Of a stretch of DNA of 64,000 nucleotides, positions 53,743-62,172 are shown in pieces. Where the stretch lies: positions 682,001 through 746,000 of the forward strand of contig NZ_JALJXP010000001.1 of assembly GCF_024170165.1 (NCBI RefSeq). Direction: 5' to 3'. Positions within the stretch are counted from its first letter, which is position 1. Each line of letters begins with the position of its first letter. The notes beneath the pieces were generated by a model, which did no database searches, had not been told where the DNA came from, and worked only from the letters and a program-made list of their open reading frames with translations. This DNA comes from Pseudomonas nitroreducens. GTDB taxonomy: Bacteria > Pseudomonadota > Gammaproteobacteria > Pseudomonadales > Pseudomonadaceae. The position numbers and the translations under genes are program-made.

Positions 53743-54255
53743 TTACAGCGCCGTGCTGAGAAGCGTGCGCTCGAGGACGAGTGGTGCGGGACCGCGCAAT
53801 TTTACCCGCTCGTTGGGTGCCAGGGACAGGGTTTCGCCGACGATATCCGGGCGGATGGGCAGCTCGCGCTTGTTCAGGTCGACCAGGCTGACCAGGGTCA
53901 CGCTGGCCGGGCGACCGTAGTCGAACAGCTCATTGAGCGCGGCGCGGATGGTCCGGCCGCTCATCAGCACGTCGTCCACCAGGACCAGGTGCTGGCCGTC
54001 GATCTCGAAGGGCAGTTCCGACGGACGGACCTGCGGGTGCAGCCCGTTGCGGCTGAAATCGTCGCGGTAGAAGGACACGTCGAGGATGCCGAGGATCTCG
54101 TCGCTGCCCAGTGCCTTGAGCAGTTCCTGGGCGACCCAGATGCCGCCGGTATGGATGCCGACGAAGCGTGGCGAATCGATCCCGCGCTGCGCCAGGTAGT
54201 TGCGCAGGTCGGTAGCCATGCGGGGGATGAGTTCGGCGGGGCTGGGCAGGGTCAT
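53743..54255 (-). CDS. pyrR: PyrR bifunctional regulator / uracil phosphoribosyltransferase
   Basis: A protein of 170 residues. The PRPP-binding motif [19 protein letters not shown] is intact, and [13 protein letters not shown] is typical of PyrR. In Pseudomonas PyrR acts on pyrimidine gene expression, although not clearly by the Bacillus attenuation mechanism; I see no PyrR-type anti-antiterminator ahead of pyrB. It is the first gene of pyrR-pyrB-pyrC'. Confidence 0.94.
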   Translation of the reverse strand: MTLPSPAELIPRMATDLRNYLAQRGIDSPRFVGIHTGGIWVAQELLKALGSDEILGILDVSFYRDDFSRNGLHPQVRPSELPFEIDGQHLVLVDDVLMSGRTIRAALNELFDYGRPASVTLVSLVDLNKRELPIRPDIVGETLSLAPNERVKLRGPAPLVLERTLLSTAL

Positions 54256-54411
54256 GACGTCTCCGGTTCGGTTGGCGAGGCCACCCGGGGCGGGCGGCCA
54301 TCGGGGCGGACCGCTTCCGCGAGGAGTGGTCCGCCAAGCTTAGTGGCTTTCGCCGCGCTGGCGCTGCCTCAGGTCAAGGACGCTGCGGCCACGGCAGGCA
54401 GGGGCCAGGGT

Positions 54412-54846
54412 TCAGGCGGGGGCGTTGTCGGCCAGCCAGCCCTCCAGCAGCAGGGCGGCGGCCAGGGCGTCCACCGGGCGCTCGCGGTAACCGTCGCGCT
54501 GGCCCTGGGCCAGGCGCTCGCCCTTGGCGGCGTAAGTGGTCAGGCGTTCGTCGTGGGTGTGCACCGGCAGGTTGTAGCGGCCGTGCAGGCGGCGGGCGAA
54601 TTTCTCGGCGCGCTCGCTCATGTCGCTGGGGGTGCCGTCCATGTTCAGCGGCAGGCCGACGACGATGGCGTCGGGCTGCCATTCCTTGATCAGCGCTTCG
54701 ACGCGGTTCCAGTCCGGCACGCCGTTCTGTGCCTTGAGCACGCACAGTTCGCGGGCCTGGCCGGTGATGGCCTGGCCGACGGCGACGCCGATCTGCTTGG
54801 TGCCGTAGTCGAAGCCCAGGAGCAGGCGCAGGGGTTTGCTGCTCAT
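54412..54846 (-). CDS. ruvX: Holliday junction resolvase-like protein RuvX (YqgF)
   Basis: A protein of 144 residues with the RNase H-like fold. LLGFDYGTKQIGVAVGQ holds the first catalytic Asp and PLNMDGTPS a second conserved segment. YqgF proteins act in pre-16S rRNA 5' processing. Its start overlaps the algH stop by one base. Confidence 0.94.
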   Translation of the reverse strand: MSSKPLRLLLGFDYGTKQIGVAVGQAITGQARELCVLKAQNGVPDWNRVEALIKEWQPDAIVVGLPLNMDGTPSDMSERAEKFARRLHGRYNLPVHTHDERLTTYAAKGERLAQGQRDGYRERPVDALAAALLLEGWLADNAPA

Positions 54847-55415
54847 CAGGCGTGCCCGGCCTGGGCGGTGAGCAGGCTGAGGTTGACCCCCAGGCGCTCG
54901 GCGGCCGCCGACAGGCGCTGCTCGGCCGGTACCTCGAAGAGCACCGCCGGGTCGGCGGGGCAGGTCAGCCAGGCGTTGTCGGCCAGTTCGGCTTCCAGCT
55001 GGCCGGCTTCCCAGCCGGCGTAGCCGAGGGTGATCAGGTGCTGCGCGGGACCGCTGCCATCGGCGATGGCGAACAGCACGTCCTGGGAGGTGGACAGCGA
55101 CAGTTCGCCCAGTTCCAGGGTGGCCTGGAAGCTGCGCCCGGCGGGGTGCAGGACGAAGCCGCGGTCGGTCTGCACCGGGCCGCCGTTATAGATGGTCATG
55201 CCCTGGCAGCGTACCGGCGGCAGTTCGTCCGGACGCAGTTGTTCGAGTACGTCGGCGAGGCTCAGGCCGCTGGGGCGATTGATGATCAGGCCCATGGCGC
55301 CTTGCTCGTTGTGTTCCACGAGGTAGGTGACTGTCTGGGCAAAGTTGGAGTCCGCCATGTGCGGCATGGCGATCAGGAAATGGTGCTTGAGGTAGCTGGC
55401 GGCTGTGCTTTTCAT
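54846..55415 (-). CDS. algH: AlgH/YqgE family protein (UPF0301)
   Basis: A protein of 189 residues starting at the ATG at 55415 (MKSTAASYLKHHFLIAMPHM). Family segments include GAMGLIINRPSG, GGPVQTDRGFVLH and LGYAGWEAGQLEAEL. In P. aeruginosa the gene is called algH because of a reported effect on alginate; its biochemical role is unknown. It is paired with ruvX, as in most gammaproteobacteria. Confidence 0.93.
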   Translation of the reverse strand: MKSTAASYLKHHFLIAMPHMADSNFAQTVTYLVEHNEQGAMGLIINRPSGLSLADVLEQLRPDELPPVRCQGMTIYNGGPVQTDRGFVLHPAGRSFQATLELGELSLSTSQDVLFAIADGSGPAQHLITLGYAGWEAGQLEAELADNAWLTCPADPAVLFEVPAEQRLSAAAERLGVNLSLLTAQAGHA

Positions 55416-55487
55416 GCCGGCTAGTTTCAGGCCTGGGGGCCAAAGGGACAAGACTTGAAAGCGTGAGTAGACGCTTCGGGCGCCGGC

Positions 55488-56381
55488 TCAGTTGCTGGAC
55501 AGGCGGTCGCCGCGCTCGAAGCGCCAGGTGCGGATGATTTCCAGGCGGTCGATGTCGTTCAGGTCGCCGGAGAACGGCGCGAAGGGCGCGGCCAGGCGCA
55601 CGATGCGCTGGGCGGCCTGGTCGAGCGTGGGCTGGCCGGAGGATTCCAGCACCTGCACTTCGTACAGCGAGCCGTCGCGGTTGATCGACACCAGCAGCCG
55701 CAGGCTGCCGTAGATGCGCTGACGGCGGGCTTCGTCGGGGTAGTTGAGGTTACCGATGCGCTCGATCTTCTTGCGCCACTCTTCCTTGTACCAGGCGCCC
55801 TTGTCGCGCATGGTCGAGGCGGCGCTCAGGCGGTGGATGCGCGGGCGCTTGGCGTAGGCCTGCTGCTCGCGGGCGAGGTCGGCCTCGAGGCTGGAGATTT
55901 CCGCCGACAACTGGCTGGAGTCGAACTGCGGCGCCGGCTTGGCGACGGTCTCGGCCTTGGGCGTCTGCTGCTTGGTCTGCACCTTGTCCGGGCGCGGGGT
56001 GCGGGTGGCGACGGCGGCCTTGGGCGCTTCCGGGCTCTTGGCCTGACGCGGGGTGGCCGGCGGGGAGACCTTCTTGACTTCGGTGTCCTGGAACGGCGCC
56101 TGCTCGGTGGTCTTGGGGATCGCCTTGTGTTCCAGGGTGCCGCTGCCCTGCTGGTTCATCTGCGCGAGGTAGTCCGCCTTCTCGGGCGCCTTGTCGCTCT
56201 TGAAGCTGGCCAGGGTGATTTCCAGCGTCTTGCTCAGCTGGCTGGGCATGGGCATGGTGAAGCCCACGCCGAGCAGCACGGCGACGTGCAGGATGGCCGC
56301 AATGAACAGGGTGAAACCCAGACGGTCCGCCGGACGTACGCCGGAGGACACGGGGAAGTCTTGATGGGTTGCAGCGTTCAT
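55488..56381 (-). CDS. tonB3: Energy transducer TonB3
   Basis: A protein of 297 residues from the ATG at 56381; a GTG four codons upstream is possible. One membrane anchor (FTLFIAAILHVAVLLGVGF) is followed by a linker rich in Lys, Pro, Thr and Gln, a short coiled-coil-like segment (SSLEADLAREQQAYAKR) and a C-terminal TonB domain (YPDEARRQRIYGSLRLLVSI). The linker is not the long Pro-Glu/Pro-Lys type of TonB1. In P. aeruginosa tonB3 is needed for twitching motility, which fits its place beside the pil-chp genes. Confidence 0.92.
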   Translation of the reverse strand: MNAATHQDFPVSSGVRPADRLGFTLFIAAILHVAVLLGVGFTMPMPSQLSKTLEITLASFKSDKAPEKADYLAQMNQQGSGTLEHKAIPKTTEQAPFQDTEVKKVSPPATPRQAKSPEAPKAAVATRTPRPDKVQTKQQTPKAETVAKPAPQFDSSQLSAEISSLEADLAREQQAYAKRPRIHRLSAASTMRDKGAWYKEEWRKKIERIGNLNYPDEARRQRIYGSLRLLVSINRDGSLYEVQVLESSGQPTLDQAAQRIVRLAAPFAPFSGDLNDIDRLEIIRTWRFERGDRLSSN

Positions 56382-56437
56382 TGCGGGTCGCACGGGCCAG
56401 GGTGGGGCGGAAGTCTGCCGACGAGGCTTATAAAAGT

Positions 56438-57400
56438 CTATGACGCACTGCGCGCCTTGAGCTTTTCGTCGATGACTGCCATCAGTCTCTCACCGATGCG
56501 TGTGTCGTAGGCCGCATCGATCTCGCGGATGCAGGTCGGGCTGGTGACGTTGATCTCGGTGAGGTTCTCGCCGATCACGTCGAGGCCGACGAACAGCAGG
56601 CCGCGCTTGCGCAGCTCCGGGCCGACCTGGGCGGCGATCCAGCGGTCGCGTTCAGTCAGCGGCTGGGCCACGCCACGACCGCCGGCAGCCAGGTTGCCGC
56701 GGGTCTCGCCCCGGGCGGGGATGCGCGCCAGGCAGTATTCCACCGGTTCGCCGTCGATCATCAGGATGCGCTTGTCGCCGTCCTTGATGGCCGGCAGGTA
56801 GCGCTGCGCCATGACCTGCTCCTGGCCGTGGCGGGTCAGGGTCTCGAGGATCACCGAGAGGTTCGGGTCGCCCTCGCGGTGGCGGAAGATCATCGATCCG
56901 CCCATGCCATCCAGGGGTTTGAGAATGATGTCACGATGCTCCGCGGCGAATTCGCGGAGAATGTCGGACCGGCGGCTCACCACCGTCGGCGGCGCGCACT
57001 GCGGGAAGAGGGTGGCAAAGTACTTCTCGTTGCAGTCACGCAGGCTCTGCGGCTTGTTGACGATGAGCGTGCCGGCGGTTTCGGCCTGTTCCAGCAGGTA
57101 GGTGGAGTAGACGAATTCGTTGTCGAAGGGCGGGTCCTTGCGCATCAGGATCACGTCCAGGTCCGACAGCGGCTGGTCGACTTCGTCCTCCAGTTCGAAC
57201 CAGTGGGCCGGGTCGTAGAACACCTTGAGCGGGCGCATGCGACCGCGGGCGACGTTCTCTTTCTGGTAAAGATCCTGCTGTTCCATATAGAAGAGCTGCC
57301 AGCCACGGGCCTGGGCGGCCAGCAACATGGCCAGCGAGCTGTCCTTCTTGAAACTGATCTGCGCGATGGGGTCCATCACGATCCCGAGGCGTACGCTCAT
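56438..57400 (-). CDS. gshB: Glutathione synthetase GshB
   Basis: A protein of 320 residues. The ATP-grasp segments DPPFDNEF, KPLDGMGGSMIF and NVTSPTCIREID are conserved. It joins gamma-glutamylcysteine and glycine. It is upstream of tonB3 (57 bases) on the minus strand and divergent from pilG. Confidence 0.96.
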   Translation of the reverse strand: MSVRLGIVMDPIAQISFKKDSSLAMLLAAQARGWQLFYMEQQDLYQKENVARGRMRPLKVFYDPAHWFELEDEVDQPLSDLDVILMRKDPPFDNEFVYSTYLLEQAETAGTLIVNKPQSLRDCNEKYFATLFPQCAPPTVVSRRSDILREFAAEHRDIILKPLDGMGGSMIFRHREGDPNLSVILETLTRHGQEQVMAQRYLPAIKDGDKRILMIDGEPVEYCLARIPARGETRGNLAAGGRGVAQPLTERDRWIAAQVGPELRKRGLLFVGLDVIGENLTEINVTSPTCIREIDAAYDTRIGERLMAVIDEKLKARSAS

Positions 57401-57680
57401 GGGATGTCCTCCTGGGGGAATTCGTCGGCTTGGGGCTGCGACTCGGAGCCGCGCCGCAAAGGCTGAAAATGGACGCTCAGGGTGGCGCTGGATGTGCGCT
57501 CGGTCAAGGAAAAAGCCTGCGCGTTCGGGGTCTTATGGCCTGAATTTGCTGGGCGTGGTAAAGATTCTGACGATTGTGGTAAAAGGTTCCCACGATTGGG
57601 TCGCAGCCCGACGGTGGCAGGGCGCTCGCGCACTGAAATAAAAAGCGGAAAAACGACTCACCGAGATGGTAAGGGCGAAC
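57401..57680. promoter_or_regulatory. Divergent control region of gshB and pilG with phased direct repeats
   Basis: The 280-base region is AT-richer than its flanks. GTGGTAAA occurs at 57555-57562 and 57576-57583, exactly 21 bases apart (two helical turns), and ACGATTG occurs at 57570-57576 and 57592-57598, 22 bases apart. Such phasing suits a dimeric response regulator binding one face of the helix. No clear sigma-70 pair was found. Confidence 0.4.
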
Positions 57681-58088
57681 ATGGAACAGCATTCCGACGG
57701 TTTGAAAGTAATGGTGATCGACGATTCCAAGACGATTCGTCGCACGGCTGAAACCCTGCTGAAGAAAGTCGGCTGCGATGTCATTACAGCCATCGACGGC
57801 TTCGACGCGCTGGCCAAGATCGCCGATACCCATCCGAGCATCATCTTCGTCGACATCATGATGCCGCGCCTGGATGGCTATCAGACCTGCGCCCTGATCA
57901 AGAACAACAGTGCATTCAAATCCACGCCGGTGATCATGCTGTCCTCCAAGGACGGCCTGTTCGACAAGGCCAAGGGTCGCATCGTCGGTTCCGATCAGTA
58001 CCTCACCAAGCCCTTCAGCAAGGAAGAACTGCTCGGCGCGATCAAGACCCATGTGCCCGACTTCACCCCGGTGGAGCACGCTTCCTGA
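57681..58088 (+). CDS. pilG: Twitching motility response regulator PilG
   Basis: A protein of 135 residues, identical in length to P. aeruginosa PilG, starting at the ATG at 57681. It is a single CheY-like receiver with phosphorylation site Asp58 in FVDIMMPRLDG, acidic pocket IDDS, and conserved lysine in LSSKDG. It promotes pilus extension and signals to the adenylate cyclase CyaB in P. aeruginosa. It is the first gene of pilGHIJK-chpA. Confidence 0.97.
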   Translation: MEQHSDGLKVMVIDDSKTIRRTAETLLKKVGCDVITAIDGFDALAKIADTHPSIIFVDIMMPRLDGYQTCALIKNNSAFKSTPVIMLSSKDGLFDKAKGRIVGSDQYLTKPFSKEELLGAIKTHVPDFTPVEHAS

Positions 58089-58134
58089 AGTCCGGCCCGA
58101 GTGCCGGTGACGCCTATTCCGTATGGGGACCACA

Positions 58135-58500
58135 ATGGCTCGAATTCTGATTGTTGATGACTCGCCGACCGAGATGTACAAGCTGACCGCGATGCTGGAA
58201 AAGCACTCGCACCAGGTACTCAAGGCCGAAAACGGCGCCGATGGCGTGGCCCTGGCTCGCCAGGAAAAACCCGACGTCGTCCTGATGGACATCGTCATGC
58301 CCGGCCTGAACGGCTTCCAGGCGACCCGTCAGCTGTCCAAGGATCCGGAAACCAGCGCGATTCCGGTGATCATCGTCACCACCAAGGACCAGGAGACCGA
58401 CAAGGTCTGGGGCAAGCGCCAGGGCGCTCGCGACTACCTGACCAAGCCGGTGGACGAAGAAACACTGCTCAAGACCATCAATTCGGTGCTGGCCGGCTGA
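58135..58500 (+). CDS. pilH: Twitching motility response regulator PilH
   Basis: A protein of 121 residues starting at the ATG at 58135. It is a single receiver domain with Asp52 in LMDIVMPGLNG and DD at residues 8-9. In P. aeruginosa PilH opposes PilG and influences pilus retraction. It follows pilG by 46 bases. Confidence 0.97.
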   Translation: MARILIVDDSPTEMYKLTAMLEKHSHQVLKAENGADGVALARQEKPDVVLMDIVMPGLNGFQATRQLSKDPETSAIPVIIVTTKDQETDKVWGKRQGARDYLTKPVDEETLLKTINSVLAG

Positions 58501-58553
58501 TACAGCCGTACCTGCACACCTGAACATAATTATTAGAGAAGGCCAGGGCCGGC

Positions 58554-59090
58554 ATGGCGGAAGTCCAGAGTCCTTTCGAGGTTCTCGTCCAGATCGATCA
58601 GCGCTGTCGTCAGCTGGCCGCGGGTCTGCCCGCCCAGCGCGAGGTGGTGCAGAGCTGGAACGGCATCGGCTTTCGCATGGCTGGGCGCCTGTTTGTGGCG
58701 CCCATGGGGGAGGTCGGCGAGGTTCTTCACGAGCCACGCTACACACTGCTGCCCGGCGTCCGTGACTGGGTGAAGGGGGTCGCCAACGTGCGCGGCCGCC
58801 TGCTGCCGATCATGGACCTGTGCGGTTTCCTCGGCGCGGAGCTTTCGCCTCTGCGCAAGCAACGGCGCGTGCTCGTCGTGGAATACCAGGAAGTCTTCGC
58901 CGGCCTCATCGTCGATGAGGTGTTCGGCATGCAGCACTTCCCGGTGGACACCTTCTCCGAGCAGCTGCCGCCCCTCGAAGCGGTCCTGCAGCCCTTTATC
59001 CATGGCGTCTTCCATCGGGAGCAACCCTGGCTCGTGTTCAGCCCGCATGCGCTGGCTCAGCACCCCGGGTTCCTCGACGTCGCCAGCTAG
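58554..59090 (+). CDS. pilI: CheW-like adaptor PilI
   Basis: A protein of 178 residues with a CheW domain from about residue 40 to 165 (VRGRLLPIMDLCGFLGAEL is the hallmark). It couples the receptor PilJ to the kinase ChpA. It follows pilH by 53 bases. Confidence 0.96.
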   Translation: MAEVQSPFEVLVQIDQRCRQLAAGLPAQREVVQSWNGIGFRMAGRLFVAPMGEVGEVLHEPRYTLLPGVRDWVKGVANVRGRLLPIMDLCGFLGAELSPLRKQRRVLVVEYQEVFAGLIVDEVFGMQHFPVDTFSEQLPPLEAVLQPFIHGVFHREQPWLVFSPHALAQHPGFLDVAS

Positions 59091-59103
59091 AGTTTGACCG
59101 GTT

Positions 59104-59127
59104 GGGCCGGCATTGCCGGCCCTTGTT
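59104..59127 (+). terminator. Hairpin between pilI and pilJ
   Basis: GGGCCGGC / GCCGGCCC with a 3-base loop is followed by TTGTTGTG. It lies 13 bases past the pilI stop. It may lower but not stop read-through into pilJ, as the cluster is expected to be co-expressed. Confidence 0.5.
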
Positions 59128-59173
59128 GTGACATGGAAACCGTAATCGTGGTGGGTCCAGGCGGGGGCCGAAT

Positions 59174-61222
59174 ATGAAAAATATAAAGGCAGGCAGTCTT
59201 TTTTCGGGTGCGCGTAGCAGCTCGCTGATCCTCGGACTCTTCGTGGTCCTGATCGTGGCGATCGTCTTGCTGTTCGCCAACTTCGCTTACCTCAACACCC
59301 AGGCGAACCACGACAAGCAGTACATCGGCCACGCCGGCGAACTGCGCGTGCTGTCCCAGCGTATCGCCAAGAACGCCACGGAAGCCGCGGCGGGCAAGGC
59401 GGAGGCGTTCAAGCTGCTGAAAGAAGCGCGCAACGACTTCGAGAAGCGCTGGAACATCCTCTCCAAGGGTGACGAGACCACCGGCCTGCCGCCGAGCCCG
59501 GATTCGGTGCAACCGCAGATGGCGGATGTACAGAAGGACTGGGACACCCTGCGCAAGAATGCCGACTCCATCCTCGCCAGCGAACAGACTGTACTGTCCC
59601 TGCACCAGGTAGCTGCGACCCTCGCCGAAACCATCCCGCAGCTGCAGGTGGAGTACGAGGAGGTCGTCGATATCCTGCTGGAAAACGGCGCCCCGGCCGA
59701 CCAGGTCGCGGTAGCCCAGCGCCAGTCGCTGCTGGCCGAACGTATCCTCGGCTCGGTGAACAAGGTGCTCGCCGGTGACGAGAACTCCGTGCAGGCCGCC
59801 GACAGCTTCGGTCGTGACGCCAGCCTCTTCGGCCGCGTACTCAAGGGCATGAAGGAAGGCAACGCGGCGATGAGTATCTCCAAGGTGACCAACGCTGAAG
59901 CGGTGGATCGCCTCAACGAGATCGCCGAGCTCTTCGAGTTCGTTTCCGGCTCGGTGGACGAGATCCTCGAGACCTCCCCGGAACTGTTCCAGGTCCGTGA
60001 GGCCGCCAACACCATCTTCGGTGGTTCGCAGACCCTGCTGGACAAGGCTTCCAGCCTGGCCAGCGGCTTCGAGAACCTGGCCGAAGGCCGTGTGTTCAAC
60101 CAGGTCGCCAGCGCCATGCTGGGCATCATCGCCCTGGGCGCGATCATCCTCATCGGCCTGGTGATGGTGCGTGAAACCAACCGCCGGCTGGCCGAGACCG
60201 CCGAGAAGAACGAGCGTAACCAGGCGGCGATTCTGCGACTGCTCGACGAAATCGCCGACCTCGCCGACGGTGACCTGACGGTGGCCGCGACGGTAACCGA
60301 GGACTTCACCGGTGCGATCGCGGACTCCATCAACTACTCCATCGACCAGCTCCGAGAGCTGGTGGAAACCATCAACCTGACAGCCGTGCAGGTGGCCGCC
60401 GCCGCCCAGGAAACCCAGGCCACCGCCATGCACCTGGCCGAGGCTTCCGAGCACCAGGCCCAGGAAATCGCCGGCGCCTCCGCCGCGATCAACGAAATGG
60501 CCGTGTCCATTGACCAGGTATCGGCGAACGCCTCCGAGTCCTCGGCGGTAGCGGAACGTTCCGTAGCCATCGCCAACAAGGGCAACGAAGTGGTGCACAA
60601 CACCATCACCGGCATGGACAACATCCGTGAGCAGATCCAGGACACCTCGAAGCGGATCAAACGCCTCGGTGAATCGTCCCAGGAGATCGGTGACATCGTA
60701 AGCCTGATCAACGACATTGCCGACCAGACCAACATCCTTGCACTGAACGCCGCGATCCAGGCGTCCATGGCGGGCGACGCGGGCCGCGGCTTCGCCGTGG
60801 TAGCGGACGAAGTACAGCGCCTGGCGGAACGTTCCTCCGCTGCGACCAAGCAGATCGAGGCGCTGGTGAAGACCATTCAGACCGACACCAACGAAGCGGT
60901 GATCTCGATGGAACAGACCACCTCCGAGGTGGTGCGCGGTGCCCGCCTGGCGCAGGACGCCGGTGTGTCGCTGGAAGAGATCGAGAAGGTATCCAAGACC
61001 CTGGCAGCGTTGATCCAGAACATTTCCAACGCCGCCCGTCAGCAGGCCTCCTCCGCCGGCCACATTTCCAACACCATGAACGTGATCCAGGAGATCACCT
61101 CGCAGACCTCCGCTGGTACCACCGCTACCGCGCGCAGCATTGGTAACCTGGCCAAGATGGCCGGCGAGATGCGCCACTCCGTATCCGGCTTCAAACTGCC
61201 GGACACCGCCGAACAGGCCTGA
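59174..61222 (+). CDS. pilJ: Type IV pilus chemoreceptor PilJ
   Basis: A protein of 682 residues, the same length as in P. aeruginosa. It has membrane helices at about residues 17-40 and 310-332, a large periplasmic part with PilJ-type repeats, a HAMP region, and a methyl-accepting signalling domain. The tip reads [20 protein letters not shown] then [16 protein letters not shown], a diverged form of the usual IEAARAGE. It senses surface contact or pilin in the Pil-Chp pathway. Confidence 0.96.
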   Translation: MKNIKAGSLFSGARSSSLILGLFVVLIVAIVLLFANFAYLNTQANHDKQYIGHAGELRVLSQRIAKNATEAAAGKAEAFKLLKEARNDFEKRWNILSKGDETTGLPPSPDSVQPQMADVQKDWDTLRKNADSILASEQTVLSLHQVAATLAETIPQLQVEYEEVVDILLENGAPADQVAVAQRQSLLAERILGSVNKVLAGDENSVQAADSFGRDASLFGRVLKGMKEGNAAMSISKVTNAEAVDRLNEIAELFEFVSGSVDEILETSPELFQVREAANTIFGGSQTLLDKASSLASGFENLAEGRVFNQVASAMLGIIALGAIILIGLVMVRETNRRLAETAEKNERNQAAILRLLDEIADLADGDLTVAATVTEDFTGAIADSINYSIDQLRELVETINLTAVQVAAAAQETQATAMHLAEASEHQAQEIAGASAAINEMAVSIDQVSANASESSAVAERSVAIANKGNEVVHNTITGMDNIREQIQDTSKRIKRLGESSQEIGDIVSLINDIADQTNILALNAAIQASMAGDAGRGFAVVADEVQRLAERSSAATKQIEALVKTIQTDTNEAVISMEQTTSEVVRGARLAQDAGVSLEEIEKVSKTLAALIQNISNAARQQASSAGHISNTMNVIQEITSQTSAGTTATARSIGNLAKMAGEMRHSVSGFKLPDTAEQA

Positions 61223-61284
61223 GCAGAGGAGGTGCGCTGCTCTTTGCCGGGTAGCGCACGACAATCTTGAGCGAGGGGCGCGAC

Positions 61285-62148
61285 ATGCAGGCAAGTGGCG
61301 TCTGGTCGTTGCAGCCGTTGGCCGACATGTCGGCCGCGGACTTCCGCGACTGGCAGGCACTGTTGGAAGACCGCACCGGCGTTGTCGTCAACGAGCAGCG
61401 CCGTGCCTTCCTGCAGACCAGTCTGGGCGCGCGGATGCGCGAGCTGGGCATTGCCGACTACGGCACCTACTACCGTCAGGTCACCGATGGCCCGCGTGGC
61501 GCCGTCGAGTGGTCGAACCTGCTGGATCGTCTCACCGTTCAGGAAACCCGTTTCTTTCGCCACAAGGCATCCTTCGACGTGCTGGAAAGCTTCCTGCTCC
61601 AGCGCCTCGGACAGGTCGGCCCGAGCCGGCCGCTGGCCTTGTGGAGTGTCGGCTGTTCCAGCGGCGAGGAGCCTTACTCCCTCGCCATGGTGGCCGCCAA
61701 GGTACTGGAAGACGCAGGTCTTGCGCCGCTGTATGGCGTGACCGGCACCGACATCAGCCTCAATGCCCTCAACCGGGCGCGCGAGGCCACGTATGCGGCA
61801 CGCAAGCTGGAGGATATCGACCCGGAACTGGCCACGCGCTACTTCAGCGCGCAGGATGACGGTCGATACCGTGTGATACCCGATCTCGCCGGGCGCGTCT
61901 GTTGCGCGCGGCTGAATGTGCTGGAACTGGCCAAGGCGCCAATGTCCGGCATGGACGTGATTTTTTGCCAGAACCTGCTGATCTATTTCCGCCGCTGGCG
62001 GCGGCGGGAAATCCTCAATCGCCTGGCCGAGCGGCTGGCGCCTGGGGGACTGCTGGTGATCGGAGTGGGCGAGGTCGCCGATTGGCACCACCCGCTGCTC
62101 GAACCGGTCGCCGATGAGCGCGTTCTGGCCTTTACCCGGAAGGGATGA
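61285..62148 (+). CDS. pilK: CheR-type methyltransferase PilK
   Basis: About 287 residues from the ATG at 61285, preceded by GAGGGG; an in-frame TTG at 61267 would add six residues. The SAM site is SVGCSSGEEPYSLAM and CQNLLIYFRRWRR matches the CheR CRNVLIYF motif. It would methylate PilJ. It ends 24 bases before chpA. Confidence 0.93.
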   Translation: MQASGVWSLQPLADMSAADFRDWQALLEDRTGVVVNEQRRAFLQTSLGARMRELGIADYGTYYRQVTDGPRGAVEWSNLLDRLTVQETRFFRHKASFDVLESFLLQRLGQVGPSRPLALWSVGCSSGEEPYSLAMVAAKVLEDAGLAPLYGVTGTDISLNALNRAREATYAARKLEDIDPELATRYFSAQDDGRYRVIPDLAGRVCCARLNVLELAKAPMSGMDVIFCQNLLIYFRRWRRREILNRLAERLAPGGLLVIGVGEVADWHHPLLEPVADERVLAFTRKG

Positions 62149-62172
62149 CACAGACACATGAGTGGAGTGGCT

